Shown: positions 17,113 through 26,917, counted from the stretch's first letter. The stretch is DNA of 59,199 bases from CAYHPY01 sp964358485 (GCA_964358485.1 CAYHPY010000012.1:1-59199); one strand, 5' to 3'. Program-made: numbers and translations. Notes: generated from the sequence alone by a model not told the origin.

Positions 17113-17142
17113 AGTGTAGCCCCGGGTTTCCCCTCCCGTCAA
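17113..17142 (-). promoter_or_regulatory. Promoter for the membrane-protein pair, leaderless TTG
   Basis: On the minus strand TTGACG and TACACT are 18 bases apart, and the TTG start codon follows 7 bases after the -10 box. This supports the TTG rather than a downstream start. Confidence 0.6.
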
Positions 17143-17167
17143 GTGGTGAGGGCTAAATCGGAAGTGA

Positions 17168-17185
17168 ACTCGCGGCGCCGCGAGT
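17168..17185. repeat. Intergenic 18-base perfect palindrome
   Basis: ACTCGCGGCGCCGCGAGT is a perfect palindrome between the M16 peptidase stop and the next promoter. The 16-base core TCGCGGCGCCGCGAGT recurs in another intergenic gap at 43009. It could act as a terminator hairpin or be a dispersed repeat. Confidence 0.5.
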
Positions 17186-17223
17186 CCGGATCGCGGCCGA
17201 GCCTTTTATTCGGGCCGCGGAAA

Positions 17224-20106
17224 TCAGTACGGAAAAATCTCCTCCAGCTTCTTCTCTTGGAACTCCCCCAGTTTTTTAAGGGCTTCCAAGCCCACCCGGT
17301 CGCGGCTGCCGAGGATATAGGTCGTCATCGGCCGGTCCTTGAAGCGGCCGGTGAATTTCGTCAAATCCTCCAGCCGGTAGCGCAGGGCCTTCTCGAAGCG
17401 CGGGGGGCGCGGATCGCCCGTAAAGCCCAAATCCTCCCAGCCCATGATGGCCCCCGGGATGCCCCGGAAGGTGATGGGGTCGGTGCGGTAGGACTCCTCG
17501 ATGGCCTTGGCCGCGTCGCGGAATCGTTCCTCGGAAGGGGGAACGGTCTTGAGGAGGTTTCGGGTCAGGGACAGCGCTTCCACCGCCTTGTCGGCCTGGC
17601 TGCCCACCCGGCCGTAGACCTGGTTCTCGTCGCCCTTGTGGCCGGCCGAGTCGTAGCCTCCGTGAGCGGCGTAGGCCAAGGAACGGGCCTCGCGGACTTC
17701 CTGGAAGATGAGGCCGGACATGCCGCTCAAGTATTCGTGGAAGAACTTATAGTCCAAGGCCCGCTCCGGGTCGTAGATTCCGTCCACGCCGCTGATTCCG
17801 ACCTGGGCCTGAACCATGTCCCGGTGCGCGAAGTAGATCTTGTCCCGGGCCGGTTTGAGATAAACCACCGGCTTGCGGGGCGGGCCCTTGAGATACCTGG
17901 GGCGCCCGAAGTCGATGAGGCGCGCCACCTCGCCCGGAAGGCGGGAGCCGACATAGGCGATCCGTCCTTGGTAGGCGGTGAAATCCTTCATCAGCGCGGT
18001 CAGTTCCTCGGCCTTGAGGGCGGAAAGCTCCTTGTCGGAGAGCTCGGCCAGGACCGAGGATTCCTTGCCCCGGACGGCGAATTGGCCGAGGGCGTGGTGC
18101 ACGTAGCCGGGATTTTTCTTGTTGTCCTGGTGGGCGCCGATGACGACTTGGATCATTTTTGAAAGGTCGTCCGAAGCGTTGCGCGGATCCTGGAACCGGC
18201 GGACCATGAGTTCCAGAGACGCCCAAAGGTTGCGCTCCAGGCCGCTCAGATGGACCCCGCTTTCCTGCTCCCCGCAGGAGTAGCTTAGGCTGGCGCCCAA
18301 AGCGTAGAGCTTTTTCTTGAACTGCTCGGCGCTCAGGTCCCCGGCCCCGGCCAGATCCAGCAGGTCCAGCGCGGCGCAGAGCTTTCGTTCGTGCCGCGAG
18401 CCCCGGGGAAACTCCCAGGTGAGGGAAAAGAGGTCGTTGACGGGATTGGGCGCGCTGAAGAGGACGCCCGAGGCGGTCTTGGTCCGGGAGAAGTCCCGGT
18501 CCTCGACTACCCAGCGCGGCTCGCGCGGCGCGGCGGGAAGGGCGACGATCTCCTTGAAAAAAGCGGAGGAGCGGGAGGGATCGATCTCGATCTTGGTGAA
18601 CTCGGGTTTGGGAATGGAGGCAATCACGGGCTTGCCGTTGCGCCGATAGGCCACGACGCGGGCCTCGCCCAGATACATCTGCGCGGCGCGCAAAACGTCC
18701 GCCTTGGTGACGGCCCGCAGGCGGTCCAAGCCGGCGACGCTCCGGGGCCAGGGCTCGAAGAGCGCGAAGGATTTGGACATGTGGCCCGCACGGGCCTCGT
18801 TGGATTCCAGGGAGGCCTTTTCCTTGACCTCGAAATCGGTGATGACGGCCTTGATGTCCTCTTCGGTGAATTCCCCGGCCTTGAGTTTGGCCAAGGCCTC
18901 CATGAGCAGGGCCTCGGCTTGCTCCAGGGTCTGTCCCTGCTTGGGCAGGGCCCACATGTGCCAGGCGCCCGCTTCCAGCAGTTCCTGGGAGGGATGCGAA
19001 CCGGCCGCCTTGACCTTCTGCGCTTGGTTGAGGGTGAGGTTGATGATTCCGGCGGCGGAGTTGTCCATGAGCATGTCCAGCAGGATCAAGGCCTCCTGGT
19101 CCGGATGGCCGTTGGGGACCGTGCGCCAGGCGACTGTGACCTGCTCCTCGGCCTCGTATTTGACCTCGACCCGTTTGACCCCCGTCAGCGGCGCCGGGGG
19201 TTGGGGCTTGCGCTCCGGGAGGGGCTTGGGCTTCCAGGCGCCCAGGTGTTTTTCCAATAGGGCCAGCATCTCGGCCCGGTCGAAATCCCCCGAGAGGACC
19301 ACGGCCATGTTGTTGGGGACATAGTGGCGCTCGTAGAAGGCGTACATCTTGGCCAAGGACGGATTCTTGAGGTGTTCGATGGAGCCGAGCACGGTGCCGG
19401 AATAGGGGTGGGGGCCGTAGAGCGCGGTCTTGAGCGCCTCGGAGAGAATCCGGCCGGCGTTGTCCATGGAGCGGTTCTTTTCCTCATAGACGGTCTCGAT
19501 CTCGGACTGGAAGAGCCGGAACACCGGCCGGGCGAAGCGCTCGGCTTCCATGATGGCCCAGGCCTCGGCCCGGTTGGCGGGAAAATCGACTTCGTAAGTG
19601 GTTTCTTCGTAGGAGGTGTGGGCGTTGAGATCTTTGAAGCCGAGGCGGGTGTAGGCTTTGTCGAATTCGTTTGGTATGGAGAAATTGACGGCCAATTTGT
19701 TCTGGCCGTCAATTTCCTGGAATATTTTTTTTCGTTCCAACGGATCATTCGTTTTGAAAAGCTTTTCGTAGAGTTGTTGGATTTTTTCCAGGAAAGGCTT
19801 TTCCAAAGAATAGTTCAAGGTTCCGAGACGCTCGGAACCTTTAAAAAGCATGTGTTCGAGATAATGCGCCATCCCCGTCGAATCCGCCGGATCCTGCGCG
19901 CCGCCCGCCCGGATGACGATCTCCGCGCGGACCCGCGGGGTCTGGTGGTACGGGCTCAGGAAGACGGTCAGGCCGTTGGAAAGGCGGTGGATGGTGGCCT
20001 GGAGGGGATCGGCGGCCAACGGCCGGTCCAGGGTTTCGGGAACGGCGGGGGATTGGGCCCGGGCCAGGGGGAGGAGCGCGATCAACAACAAAGGTAGAAA
20101 GTTCAT
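17224..20106 (-). CDS. Periplasmic M16-family zinc peptidase with two peptidase units
   Basis: 960 residues with a signal peptide (MNFLPLLLIALLPLARAQ). The first unit carries the inverted zinc motif HYLEH (about 81-85) in GMAHYLEHMLFKGS and the distal Glu in the IETVYEEKNRS helix, so it should be active. The second unit (about 520-900) lacks HxxEH and provides the clam-shell half, as in pitrilysin-type enzymes. It probably degrades peptides in the periplasm. Its ATG overlaps the stop of the DUF4015-FecR gene (ATGA). The DNA for residues about 95-155 is clearly less GC-rich than the rest and holds two perfect hairpins. The frame is intact throughout. Confidence 0.9.
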   Translation of the reverse strand: MNFLPLLLIALLPLARAQSPAVPETLDRPLAADPLQATIHRLSNGLTVFLSPYHQTPRVRAEIVIRAGGAQDPADSTGMAHYLEHMLFKGSERLGTLNYSLEKPFLEKIQQLYEKLFKTNDPLERKKIFQEIDGQNKLAVNFSIPNEFDKAYTRLGFKDLNAHTSYEETTYEVDFPANRAEAWAIMEAERFARPVFRLFQSEIETVYEEKNRSMDNAGRILSEALKTALYGPHPYSGTVLGSIEHLKNPSLAKMYAFYERHYVPNNMAVVLSGDFDRAEMLALLEKHLGAWKPKPLPERKPQPPAPLTGVKRVEVKYEAEEQVTVAWRTVPNGHPDQEALILLDMLMDNSAAGIINLTLNQAQKVKAAGSHPSQELLEAGAWHMWALPKQGQTLEQAEALLMEALAKLKAGEFTEEDIKAVITDFEVKEKASLESNEARAGHMSKSFALFEPWPRSVAGLDRLRAVTKADVLRAAQMYLGEARVVAYRRNGKPVIASIPKPEFTKIEIDPSRSSAFFKEIVALPAAPREPRWVVEDRDFSRTKTASGVLFSAPNPVNDLFSLTWEFPRGSRHERKLCAALDLLDLAGAGDLSAEQFKKKLYALGASLSYSCGEQESGVHLSGLERNLWASLELMVRRFQDPRNASDDLSKMIQVVIGAHQDNKKNPGYVHHALGQFAVRGKESSVLAELSDKELSALKAEELTALMKDFTAYQGRIAYVGSRLPGEVARLIDFGRPRYLKGPPRKPVVYLKPARDKIYFAHRDMVQAQVGISGVDGIYDPERALDYKFFHEYLSGMSGLIFQEVREARSLAYAAHGGYDSAGHKGDENQVYGRVGSQADKAVEALSLTRNLLKTVPPSEERFRDAAKAIEESYRTDPITFRGIPGAIMGWEDLGFTGDPRPPRFEKALRYRLEDLTKFTGRFKDRPMTTYILGSRDRVGLEALKKLGEFQEKKLEEIFPY
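19681..19716. repeat. Perfect 14-base inverted repeat inside the M16 gene
   Basis: GAAATTGACGGCCA and TGGCCGTCAATTTC face each other across an 8-base loop in a locally AT-richer part of the coding sequence. The structure does not interrupt the frame. Confidence 0.75.
19817..19841. repeat. Perfect 11-base inverted repeat inside the M16 gene
   Basis: AAGGTTCCGAG and CTCGGAACCTT are separated by only ACG, giving a tight hairpin 100 bases from the 14-base one. The 12-base palindrome GAAAAGCTTTTC lies between them at 19756-19767. Confidence 0.75.
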
Positions 20107-21695
20107 TCAGGTCTCCTGAGGGACTGCAATTCTTCGTCGGTGTGGCCTTCCATGGCGGCCGGCGCGCTTTCCACTCCCGTCTTTCCGGGCCGGAGCAGGA
20201 CGGCCGTGTGGTGGCCGGCCATGAGATTGAGGGCTTTGCCCGGGCGCCCGTGGGGGCGGGTCACCGCCAGGGAGCCGGAGCACAGGCAGAGATAGGTTTC
20301 GGTTTCAGAGCGGGTCTCAACGAAGAAATCGGTTCCCCGCACGGCGAGCGCGGCGGCCGGAGTCCCCACGGTGAAACGGCCTTTCAGCGACGGGAGGGAG
20401 AACAGAAAGCCGCCTTGCCGGAGGTCCAATCCCCAGCCCCGGCTTTCCCGGGGCGTGAAGGACGCGGGCCCCTTGAGCAGGACTCGGCCGCCCTCCTTGA
20501 TCCGAATCACGGCCTTGCCTCCTTCCGCCAGGGTCACGGTGATCCCCGGGATGAGGTAGGCGCCCGATTCCAGCGGGCGCAGGGGCGAGGTCAGCCTTCC
20601 TTCCACGGATTCGACCAGGAAGGAGGTCGGCCGGTTTTCCTTGGGGGCTTCGGTGATGGATTGATCCCCGATCTTGAGGGCGGCCCAGGTGTAGCGGTTC
20701 TGCGGGTTCCAGAGAATCCAGTTGGTCACGCCCAGGCTTTGCGCCGCCAGAATTTGGGCCCGGACCTTCTCGGCGTCGTAGCGGACGCCCAGGGAAAAGT
20801 CCTGAAGGTAGGGCCGCAGGCGGACGGCGTCGCCTCCGAGGCGCTCCACGGCGTCGCGAAGGCCGCGGTGGATCGTTTGGTAAGGGTCGCGGTTGGGGTG
20901 GGGAATGCCCATCTCTCCTTTGTTGTAGTGGGACGGGTACATCATGGGCGAGACCGCGTCCACCTCCCGGGTCAGGACGGTGATTCTCTGCCCGATGCCC
21001 ATGTCCCCCTGGGTGCTGGTCGTCATTCCGAACACGCAAATGGAGATCTTGACCCCGAAGGCGCGCAGGCGCGCCTTGGCCTGCGCCAGGAAATCCATAA
21101 GGTTGGCCGACGCGGCCTTGGGAGTGTGGTCCGGGTTGGAGTAGCGGCAAAGGCTGATTTTTCCATCGGAGGGAAAACGGATGTAGTCGAGCTGGATCTC
21201 GTCGAAGCCCGCCGCCGCCGCGCGCGAGGCGATGGCCAGGTTGTAGTCCCAGACCTCGCGGCGGTAGGGATCCACCCAGGCGACGCCGTTATCGTTGGTC
21301 CAGATCGAGCCGTCGGGCCGGTGGACCGCCCACTCCGGGCGCTTGCGCGCCAAGGTGTCGTCCTTGAACAGCACGATCCGGCCGATGGTGTAGATTCCGG
21401 CTTCCCGGAAATCACGGACGCACCGGGGAAGGTCCGGGATCGCCGGGGTGTAGGCGCCGATCTCCCCGGCGAGGGCGACGCCGGGAACGAAGACCTTCCC
21501 GTCGTATTCCTTGAGCGCGATCACCACCGCGTTGAGTCCGGCGGCTTTGATCTCCGAGATGAATTTCGCGCGGTTTTTGGCCGAGCCGGCCACCCAGCCG
21601 GTGAGGTGCACGCCCCGGACGACGGGGGGAGAAGGCGTCGGCGCGTCGGCGGCGGAAGTTCCGAGGGCCAGGGCCAGGAGGCAGAAACGGAGCAT
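20103..21695 (-). CDS. DUF4015 (GH-like TIM barrel) fused to a FecR domain, secreted
   Basis: 530 residues. A signal peptide (MLRFCLLALALGTSAADA) precedes a DUF4015/GHL13-type barrel at about 28-345. Its signature blocks are RGVHLTGWVAGS, NAVVIALKEYDG, GFDEIQLDYIRFPSDG and VDAVSPMMYPSHY. The acidic residues in QLDYIRFP are the likely catalytic site for an unidentified polysaccharide. From about 395 a FecR-like jelly-roll follows (GRFTVGTPAAALAVRGTDF, then ETYLCLCSGSLAV), a fold usually found in sigma regulators and peptidoglycan-associated proteins. The fusion is unusual. The gene is coupled to the M16 peptidase downstream. Confidence 0.82.
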   Translation of the reverse strand: MLRFCLLALALGTSAADAPTPSPPVVRGVHLTGWVAGSAKNRAKFISEIKAAGLNAVVIALKEYDGKVFVPGVALAGEIGAYTPAIPDLPRCVRDFREAGIYTIGRIVLFKDDTLARKRPEWAVHRPDGSIWTNDNGVAWVDPYRREVWDYNLAIASRAAAAGFDEIQLDYIRFPSDGKISLCRYSNPDHTPKAASANLMDFLAQAKARLRAFGVKISICVFGMTTSTQGDMGIGQRITVLTREVDAVSPMMYPSHYNKGEMGIPHPNRDPYQTIHRGLRDAVERLGGDAVRLRPYLQDFSLGVRYDAEKVRAQILAAQSLGVTNWILWNPQNRYTWAALKIGDQSITEAPKENRPTSFLVESVEGRLTSPLRPLESGAYLIPGITVTLAEGGKAVIRIKEGGRVLLKGPASFTPRESRGWGLDLRQGGFLFSLPSLKGRFTVGTPAAALAVRGTDFFVETRSETETYLCLCSGSLAVTRPHGRPGKALNLMAGHHTAVLLRPGKTGVESAPAAMEGHTDEELQSLRRPE

Positions 21696-21701
21696 CCGAT
21701 G

Positions 21702-21749
21702 AAGATACCATTTCTATTCTTGAGTTTGCCTTGGCGGTTCTGTTACACT
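21702..21749. promoter_or_regulatory. Divergent promoters for the DUF4015-FecR gene and the Lys-tailed protein gene
   Basis: Minus strand: TATCTT ends 6 bases before the ATG, leaderless style. Plus strand: TTGAGT and TACACT, 18 bases apart, lie ahead of a leader that carries AAGGAG about 9 bases before the ATG. The two promoters are only a few bases apart. Confidence 0.5.
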
Positions 21750-21772
21750 TGCTCACCAAGGAGAATACACGC

Positions 21773-22435
21773 ATGCTGAGACTCGTCCTTTCGGCCGTTT
21801 TTGGATTCCTGATCTTTCTGGGGCCCGCCGCGCGCTTCGCCTTTGCCCAGAACGCCGCCGCGGAGGAAGAGGAGGAGGACGAGGCCGCCGAAGCAGCCCC
21901 CGCTCCCGCCCCCGCGAAAAAAGCCGCCGGGAAAGCCGGCGCCAAGCCGGACAACATGAAGCTCCGGCTGGGCGAGATCGCCCGGGTGCACAAAGCCCAG
22001 CTCGCGTTCGGAACCGCCACGATCGAGGAGTGGAAGAAATTCTGGACCAAGCTCCGGGATGAGCGCGGACTCTTCGAGTTCCGGCTGGGAAAACAGCGGG
22101 CGGGATTTGTCGAGTCCCTGCGCTCCCTGGACCCCAAGGCCCACGGGCAGAGCCTGTTGGATTTCGAGACCATGCAGAACAACGTGATGAAATCCTTCGA
22201 GGACAACCAGGCCGCCCAGATCCGGGAGTTCGTCGCGGACCTGGAGAACCGGTTCAAGGAATTCGGGGCGGCGCAGGAGGAAGAGCGTTCCCGCATGGCC
22301 CAGGATTCCATGCAGGCGTGGGCCGAGGAACGGGCCGCCCTCAAGATCGAGTTGCCCGACCCTTCCGGCAAGGATAAGAAGGGAAAGAAGGACAAGAAGG
22401 ACAAGAAGGATAAAAAGGACAAGGAAAAGACCTGA
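21773..22435 (+). CDS. Secreted helical protein with lysine-repeat tail, unknown function
   Basis: 220 residues. A signal peptide (LVLSAVFGFLIFLGPAARFA) is followed by an acidic run (AEEEEEDEAAEAAP), an Ala/Pro/Lys linker, and a long amphipathic helical part (about 60-190) likely to form a coiled coil. It ends in a KDKK repeat (KKGKKDKKDKKDKKDKEKT). The ATG is supported by the Shine-Dalgarno AAGGAG and by the signal peptide. It is the first gene before nfu with a 5-base gap. No family is recognised; the charged ends suggest binding to a polyanion or the cell surface. Confidence 0.65.
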   Translation: MLRLVLSAVFGFLIFLGPAARFAFAQNAAAEEEEEDEAAEAAPAPAPAKKAAGKAGAKPDNMKLRLGEIARVHKAQLAFGTATIEEWKKFWTKLRDERGLFEFRLGKQRAGFVESLRSLDPKAHGQSLLDFETMQNNVMKSFEDNQAAQIREFVADLENRFKEFGAAQEEERSRMAQDSMQAWAEERAALKIELPDPSGKDKKGKKDKKDKKDKKDKEKT

Positions 22436-22440
22436 ACCCC

Positions 22441-23043
22441 ATGGACGAAATCAAGATCACCGCCCGCATCGACCACCACCGCCCCGACACCTGCGCTTTC
22501 GAGGTGGACCGTCCCGTTTACGCGGGGGGGGCGGCCTATTTCTCCGGTCCCCTTCGGGCCAAGGGTTCGCCCCTGCCGGAAAAGCTTTTCAATCTCGGCG
22601 ACGTGACGGGCGTCCTGATTTCCGGCTCGGTGGTCCGGGTCACTCGCTCCACCGGGGAGGATTGGAAGTCGGCGGCGGGTCCGATCGCGGCCCTCATCCG
22701 CGAGGTCCTGCGCTCCGGGGCCGCCGCGGTTTCCCCGGAGGCCGCGGCCCGGCGGATGCCCGACGCCGAGATCCGGTCCAAGGTCGAGGCCTTGCTGGTT
22801 TCGCAGATCAATCCCTCGGTGGCGTCCCACGGCGGCAATGTGGCCCTGATGGGAGTCAAGGACGGGGTGGTCGTCGTGAGATTGGGGGGAGGCTGCCAGG
22901 GCTGCGGCATGGCCAACGCCACCTTGCGCCAGGGCATCGAGGCCACCCTGCGGGAGGAAATTCCGGACATCGTGGACATCCTGGACTCCACAGACCACGC
23001 CGCGGGAAACAATCCCTTTTACGCCCCCTCGGAAGGGCCTTGA
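22441..23043 (+). CDS. nfu: Nfu-type iron-sulfur scaffold or carrier protein
   Basis: 200 residues with the two-domain Nfu layout. An Nfu N-terminal domain (about 15-95, with PLPEKLFNLGDVTGVLISGS and a DWK motif) is joined to a NifU C-terminal domain (about 110-185). The latter holds the cluster-binding CxxC in GGGCQGCGMANATLRQGIE. Such proteins carry [4Fe-4S] clusters from the SUF machinery to target enzymes. The gene overlaps the Rieske gene by four bases and lies 1.6 kb upstream of sufB. Confidence 0.88.
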   Translation: MDEIKITARIDHHRPDTCAFEVDRPVYAGGAAYFSGPLRAKGSPLPEKLFNLGDVTGVLISGSVVRVTRSTGEDWKSAAGPIAALIREVLRSGAAAVSPEAAARRMPDAEIRSKVEALLVSQINPSVASHGGNVALMGVKDGVVVVRLGGGCQGCGMANATLRQGIEATLREEIPDIVDILDSTDHAAGNNPFYAPSEGP

Positions 23044-23345
23044 GGACCCGTCATAAAATCGGCGCGAAGGCCGAGATCCCGGAGGGCGCCGGAAAGGCCG
23101 TGGTCCTGGAGGGGCGGCCCGTCGCGGTGTTTCAATCCGCGGGCCGGTATTTCGCCTTGGACGACGCCTGCCTGCACCGCGGGGGGCCGTTGAGCGAAGG
23201 GACCATCGAGGCCGGGGCGGTCGTCTGCCCCTGGCACCACTGGCGCTTCGAGTTGGCCACCGGCTGCCACGCCGCCGATCCGCAGTCGCGCGTTCGGTCC
23301 TATCCCGTGAGCGCCGAAGGCGACGAACTCTTCATCGAGCTCTAG
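23040..23345 (+). CDS. Rieske [2Fe-2S] ferredoxin
   Basis: 101 residues, single Rieske domain. The cluster ligands are C-x-H (ACLHRGGPL) and C-x2-H (VVCPWHHWRFE), in the pattern of soluble dioxygenase-type or NirD-like ferredoxins. There is no membrane anchor. I chose a TTG start whose bases overlap the nfu stop as TTGA, the same junction type seen at mlaF and the ligase gene, because no ATG or GTG is available before the domain. The redox partner is unknown. Confidence 0.85.
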   Translation: MRTRHKIGAKAEIPEGAGKAVVLEGRPVAVFQSAGRYFALDDACLHRGGPLSEGTIEAGAVVCPWHHWRFELATGCHAADPQSRVRSYPVSAEGDELFIEL

Positions 23346-23362
23346 CCTCCCGCCCCGACCCC

Positions 23363-24562
23363 GTGAAAAACCGCAAAGCGGCCGTCCGGTTCATTTTCGT
23401 CACCATTCTTCTGGACGCGATCGGCCTGGGCCTGCTCATTCCGGTCCTGCCCGACGTGCTCCGTCGGTTTTCCTCCGATCCGAGCGTCGTCTCCGAGCGG
23501 TTCGGCTGGTTCATCGGGGTGTACGCCCTGATGCAGTTCGGCGCCTCCCCGATCCTGGGCTCGCTCTCGGACCGCTACGGGAGGCGTTCCATCCTCCTGG
23601 GCTCTTTGTTGGGCGCGGCGCTGGATTATCTGTTCATGGCCTTCGCCCCCACCCTGGGCTTGCTGTTTTTGGGCCGGGTGATCTCGGGTCTGACGGGGGC
23701 GAGCATGACGGTGGCCAGTTCCTACATGGCCGACGTCAGCGACGATTCAAACCGCTCCGCCAATTTCGGGATGATCGGGGCGGCCTGGGGCCTGGGTTTC
23801 ATCATCGGGCCGATGACCGGGGGGCTGTTGGGCGCCCTGGGACCCCGGATTCCCTTTCTCGGCGCGGCGGCGCTCAACCTGATAAACTTCCTCTACGGGC
23901 TCTTCGTCCTGCCCGAGTCGCTTCCGGAGGTCCACCGGCGCAAGATCGCGGTCCGGGAGCTCAATCCCCTGAGCTCGATCGTCCGGGTGCTGCGGCCGTC
24001 CCCGTTTGTCGCGTTCGTCTGGATCTACTTTCTCGTCCTGCTGGCCGGGCAGATCAATCCGGTGAACTGGACGCTCTACACCCAGACCAAGTTCGGCTGG
24101 ACCGCCTGGCAGGTGGGGCTCTCGATGGCCTTCGTCGGCGTCATGATCACGGCCGGCCATGGGGGCTTGGTCCGGGTCATCGTTCCGCGGCTGGGCCCGG
24201 AGCGGGCCTTGACTTTGGGCATCTGCGTGTACGGCGCGGCGTTCGCCTTGTACGCCCTGGCCACGCGCGGCTGGATGATGTACGCGATCACCCTGTGCTT
24301 CGCGGTGTCCGGGATCACTTTGCCGTCCCTCCAGACCATCCTGGGCCGCCATACCCCGCCGGACCGGCGCGGGGAACTGCAAGGGAGCCTGGTTTCCCTG
24401 GCCAGTCTGGCCTCGATCCTGGCGCCTTTCCTTTACACCGCCTTATTCGTGCATTTCACCGGGCAAGGGGCGCCGGTTTATTTTCCCGGGGCCGCCTACC
24501 TGGGGGCGGCGGGAATCTGCCTGCTGGCCTTGGCCATCCGCTTATCCTCCGGCCTTCGTTAG
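23363..24562 (+). CDS. MFS transporter, TetA-like drug:proton antiporter group
   Basis: 399 residues, 12 membrane helices, GTG start. It has the MFS motif A between helices 2 and 3 (GSLSDRYGRRSILL) and motif C in helix 5 (GLGFIIGPMTGG), both typical of 12-helix multidrug exporters related to TetA. The substrate cannot be assigned. It closes the nfu-Rieske group; the suf promoter follows directly. Confidence 0.85.
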   Translation: MKNRKAAVRFIFVTILLDAIGLGLLIPVLPDVLRRFSSDPSVVSERFGWFIGVYALMQFGASPILGSLSDRYGRRSILLGSLLGAALDYLFMAFAPTLGLLFLGRVISGLTGASMTVASSYMADVSDDSNRSANFGMIGAAWGLGFIIGPMTGGLLGALGPRIPFLGAAALNLINFLYGLFVLPESLPEVHRRKIAVRELNPLSSIVRVLRPSPFVAFVWIYFLVLLAGQINPVNWTLYTQTKFGWTAWQVGLSMAFVGVMITAGHGGLVRVIVPRLGPERALTLGICVYGAAFALYALATRGWMMYAITLCFAVSGITLPSLQTILGRHTPPDRRGELQGSLVSLASLASILAPFLYTALFVHFTGQGAPVYFPGAAYLGAAGICLLALAIRLSSGLR

Positions 24563-24565
24563 GCC

Positions 24566-24598
24566 AATATTGACTGTTTTAGTCAAGTATGCTACCCT
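24566..24598 (+). promoter_or_regulatory. suf promoter overlapped by an IscR/Rrf2-type operator
   Basis: TTGACT and AGTCAA are a perfect inverted repeat around GTTTT. With the flanking G-TAT on the right side the site matches the IscR type-1 consensus at nearly all positions, and only the outer left triplet deviates. The left TTGACT can also serve as a -35 box, with the -10 TACCCT exactly 17 bases on. A bound Rrf2 protein would therefore block RNA polymerase. The transcript leader of about 48 bases ends in the palindrome ATAAAGCTTTAT, directly against the sufB ATG. Confidence 0.72.
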
Positions 24599-24652
24599 GT
24601 GGGTGACATCAGTGGGTAATCCATATGATTTCCCTTTAAAATAAAGCTTTAT

Positions 24653-26113
<1,461 letters not shown>

Positions 26114-26125
26114 ATAAACTGAAAG

Positions 26126-26140
26126 ATTTTTGGGAAAAAT
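26126..26140 (+). repeat. Hairpin in the sufB-sufC gap
   Basis: ATTTTT and AAAAAT flank GGG just before the sufC ATG. It is AU-rich and weak alone, but it is the first of three hairpins around the sufB-sufC junction. Confidence 0.5.
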
Positions 26141-26143
26141 AAA

Positions 26144-26917
26144 ATGCTGAAAATAACGAACCTTCACGCAAACGCCGGAGAGAAAAAAATTTTAAACGGC
26201 ATTGACCTGACGGTCAATGCCGGAGAAGTCCACGCCGTAATGGGGCCCAACGGCTCCGGAAAAAGCACCTTGGCCAACGTCCTTTCGGGAAAAGAAGGAT
26301 ACACGGTCACGGAAGGCTCCGCGACATACATGGGGAAAGACCTTCTCTCGCTGGCGCCGGAAATTCGCGCTCGAGAAGGTCTTTTTCTGGCATTCCAATA
26401 CCCCGTCGAGATTCCGGGCGTCAGCAATAAATATTTTTTGAAAGCCGCCTACAACGCCCGGCAGAAGCATCTCGGCAAGCCCGAGGCGGGGGCCGGGGAG
26501 TTCCTCAAGATCATCAAGGAGAAGGCCAAGATCGTGGAGATGGATCCCGCCCTGCTCAACCGGTCCGTCAACGCCGGGTTCTCGGGCGGCGAGAAAAAGC
26601 GCAACGAGATTCTCCAGCTGGCGGTTCTCGAGCCCCGGCTGGCCATCCTGGACGAGACCGATTCGGGCCTGGACATCGACGCCCTGCGCGTCGTGGCGGG
26701 GGGGATCAACGCCCTGCGCCGGCCGGATCGGGCCTACATCGTCGTGACGCACTACCAGCGCCTGCTGGACTACATCGTGCCCGACTTCGTGCACGTTTTG
26801 AGCGGCGGCCGGATCGTCAAATCCGGCGGCAAGGATCTGGCCCTGCAGCTCGAGCGGGACGGCTACCGGCTGGTGGACGGGGAAATCCGCAAAGCCGCGG
26901 AGGTCTCCGCGAAATGA
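26144..26917 (+). CDS. sufC: SufC, ATPase of the Fe-S assembly complex
   Basis: 257 residues, ABC-type ATPase. It shows Walker A GPNGSGKSTL (about 36-45), the SufC-specific signature FSGGEKKRNEILQ, Walker B ILDETDSGLDIDALR and the H-loop VTHYQRLL. It drives conformational change in SufB-SufD. The first 300 bases of the gene are much less GC-rich than the rest and contain two perfect hairpins. The gene lacks a Shine-Dalgarno, and the stop overlaps the sufD start (ATGA). Confidence 0.97.
   Translation: MLKITNLHANAGEKKILNGIDLTVNAGEVHAVMGPNGSGKSTLANVLSGKEGYTVTEGSATYMGKDLLSLAPEIRAREGLFLAFQYPVEIPGVSNKYFLKAAYNARQKHLGKPEAGAGEFLKIIKEKAKIVEMDPALLNRSVNAGFSGGEKKRNEILQLAVLEPRLAILDETDSGLDIDALRVVAGGINALRRPDRAYIVVTHYQRLLDYIVPDFVHVLSGGRIVKSGGKDLALQLERDGYRLVDGEIRKAAEVSAK
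26197..26222 (+). repeat. Perfect 11-base hairpin in the 5' part of sufC
   Basis: CGGCATTGACC and GGTCAATGCCG are separated by TGAC. In mRNA this would be a stable stem-loop about 55 bases into the coding sequence. Confidence 0.75.
26336..26384 (+). repeat. Perfect 12-base inverted repeat in sufC
   Basis: AAAGACCTTCTC and GAGAAGGTCTTT enclose 25 bases. It is the second stem in the AT-richer first third of sufC. Confidence 0.7.

Noticed and set aside
24624..24638. Leader peptide ATG ATT TCC CTT TAA before sufB
   Set aside because: Four codons without a Shine-Dalgarno, regulatory codons or a terminator/antiterminator pair. Chance is the simpler explanation.
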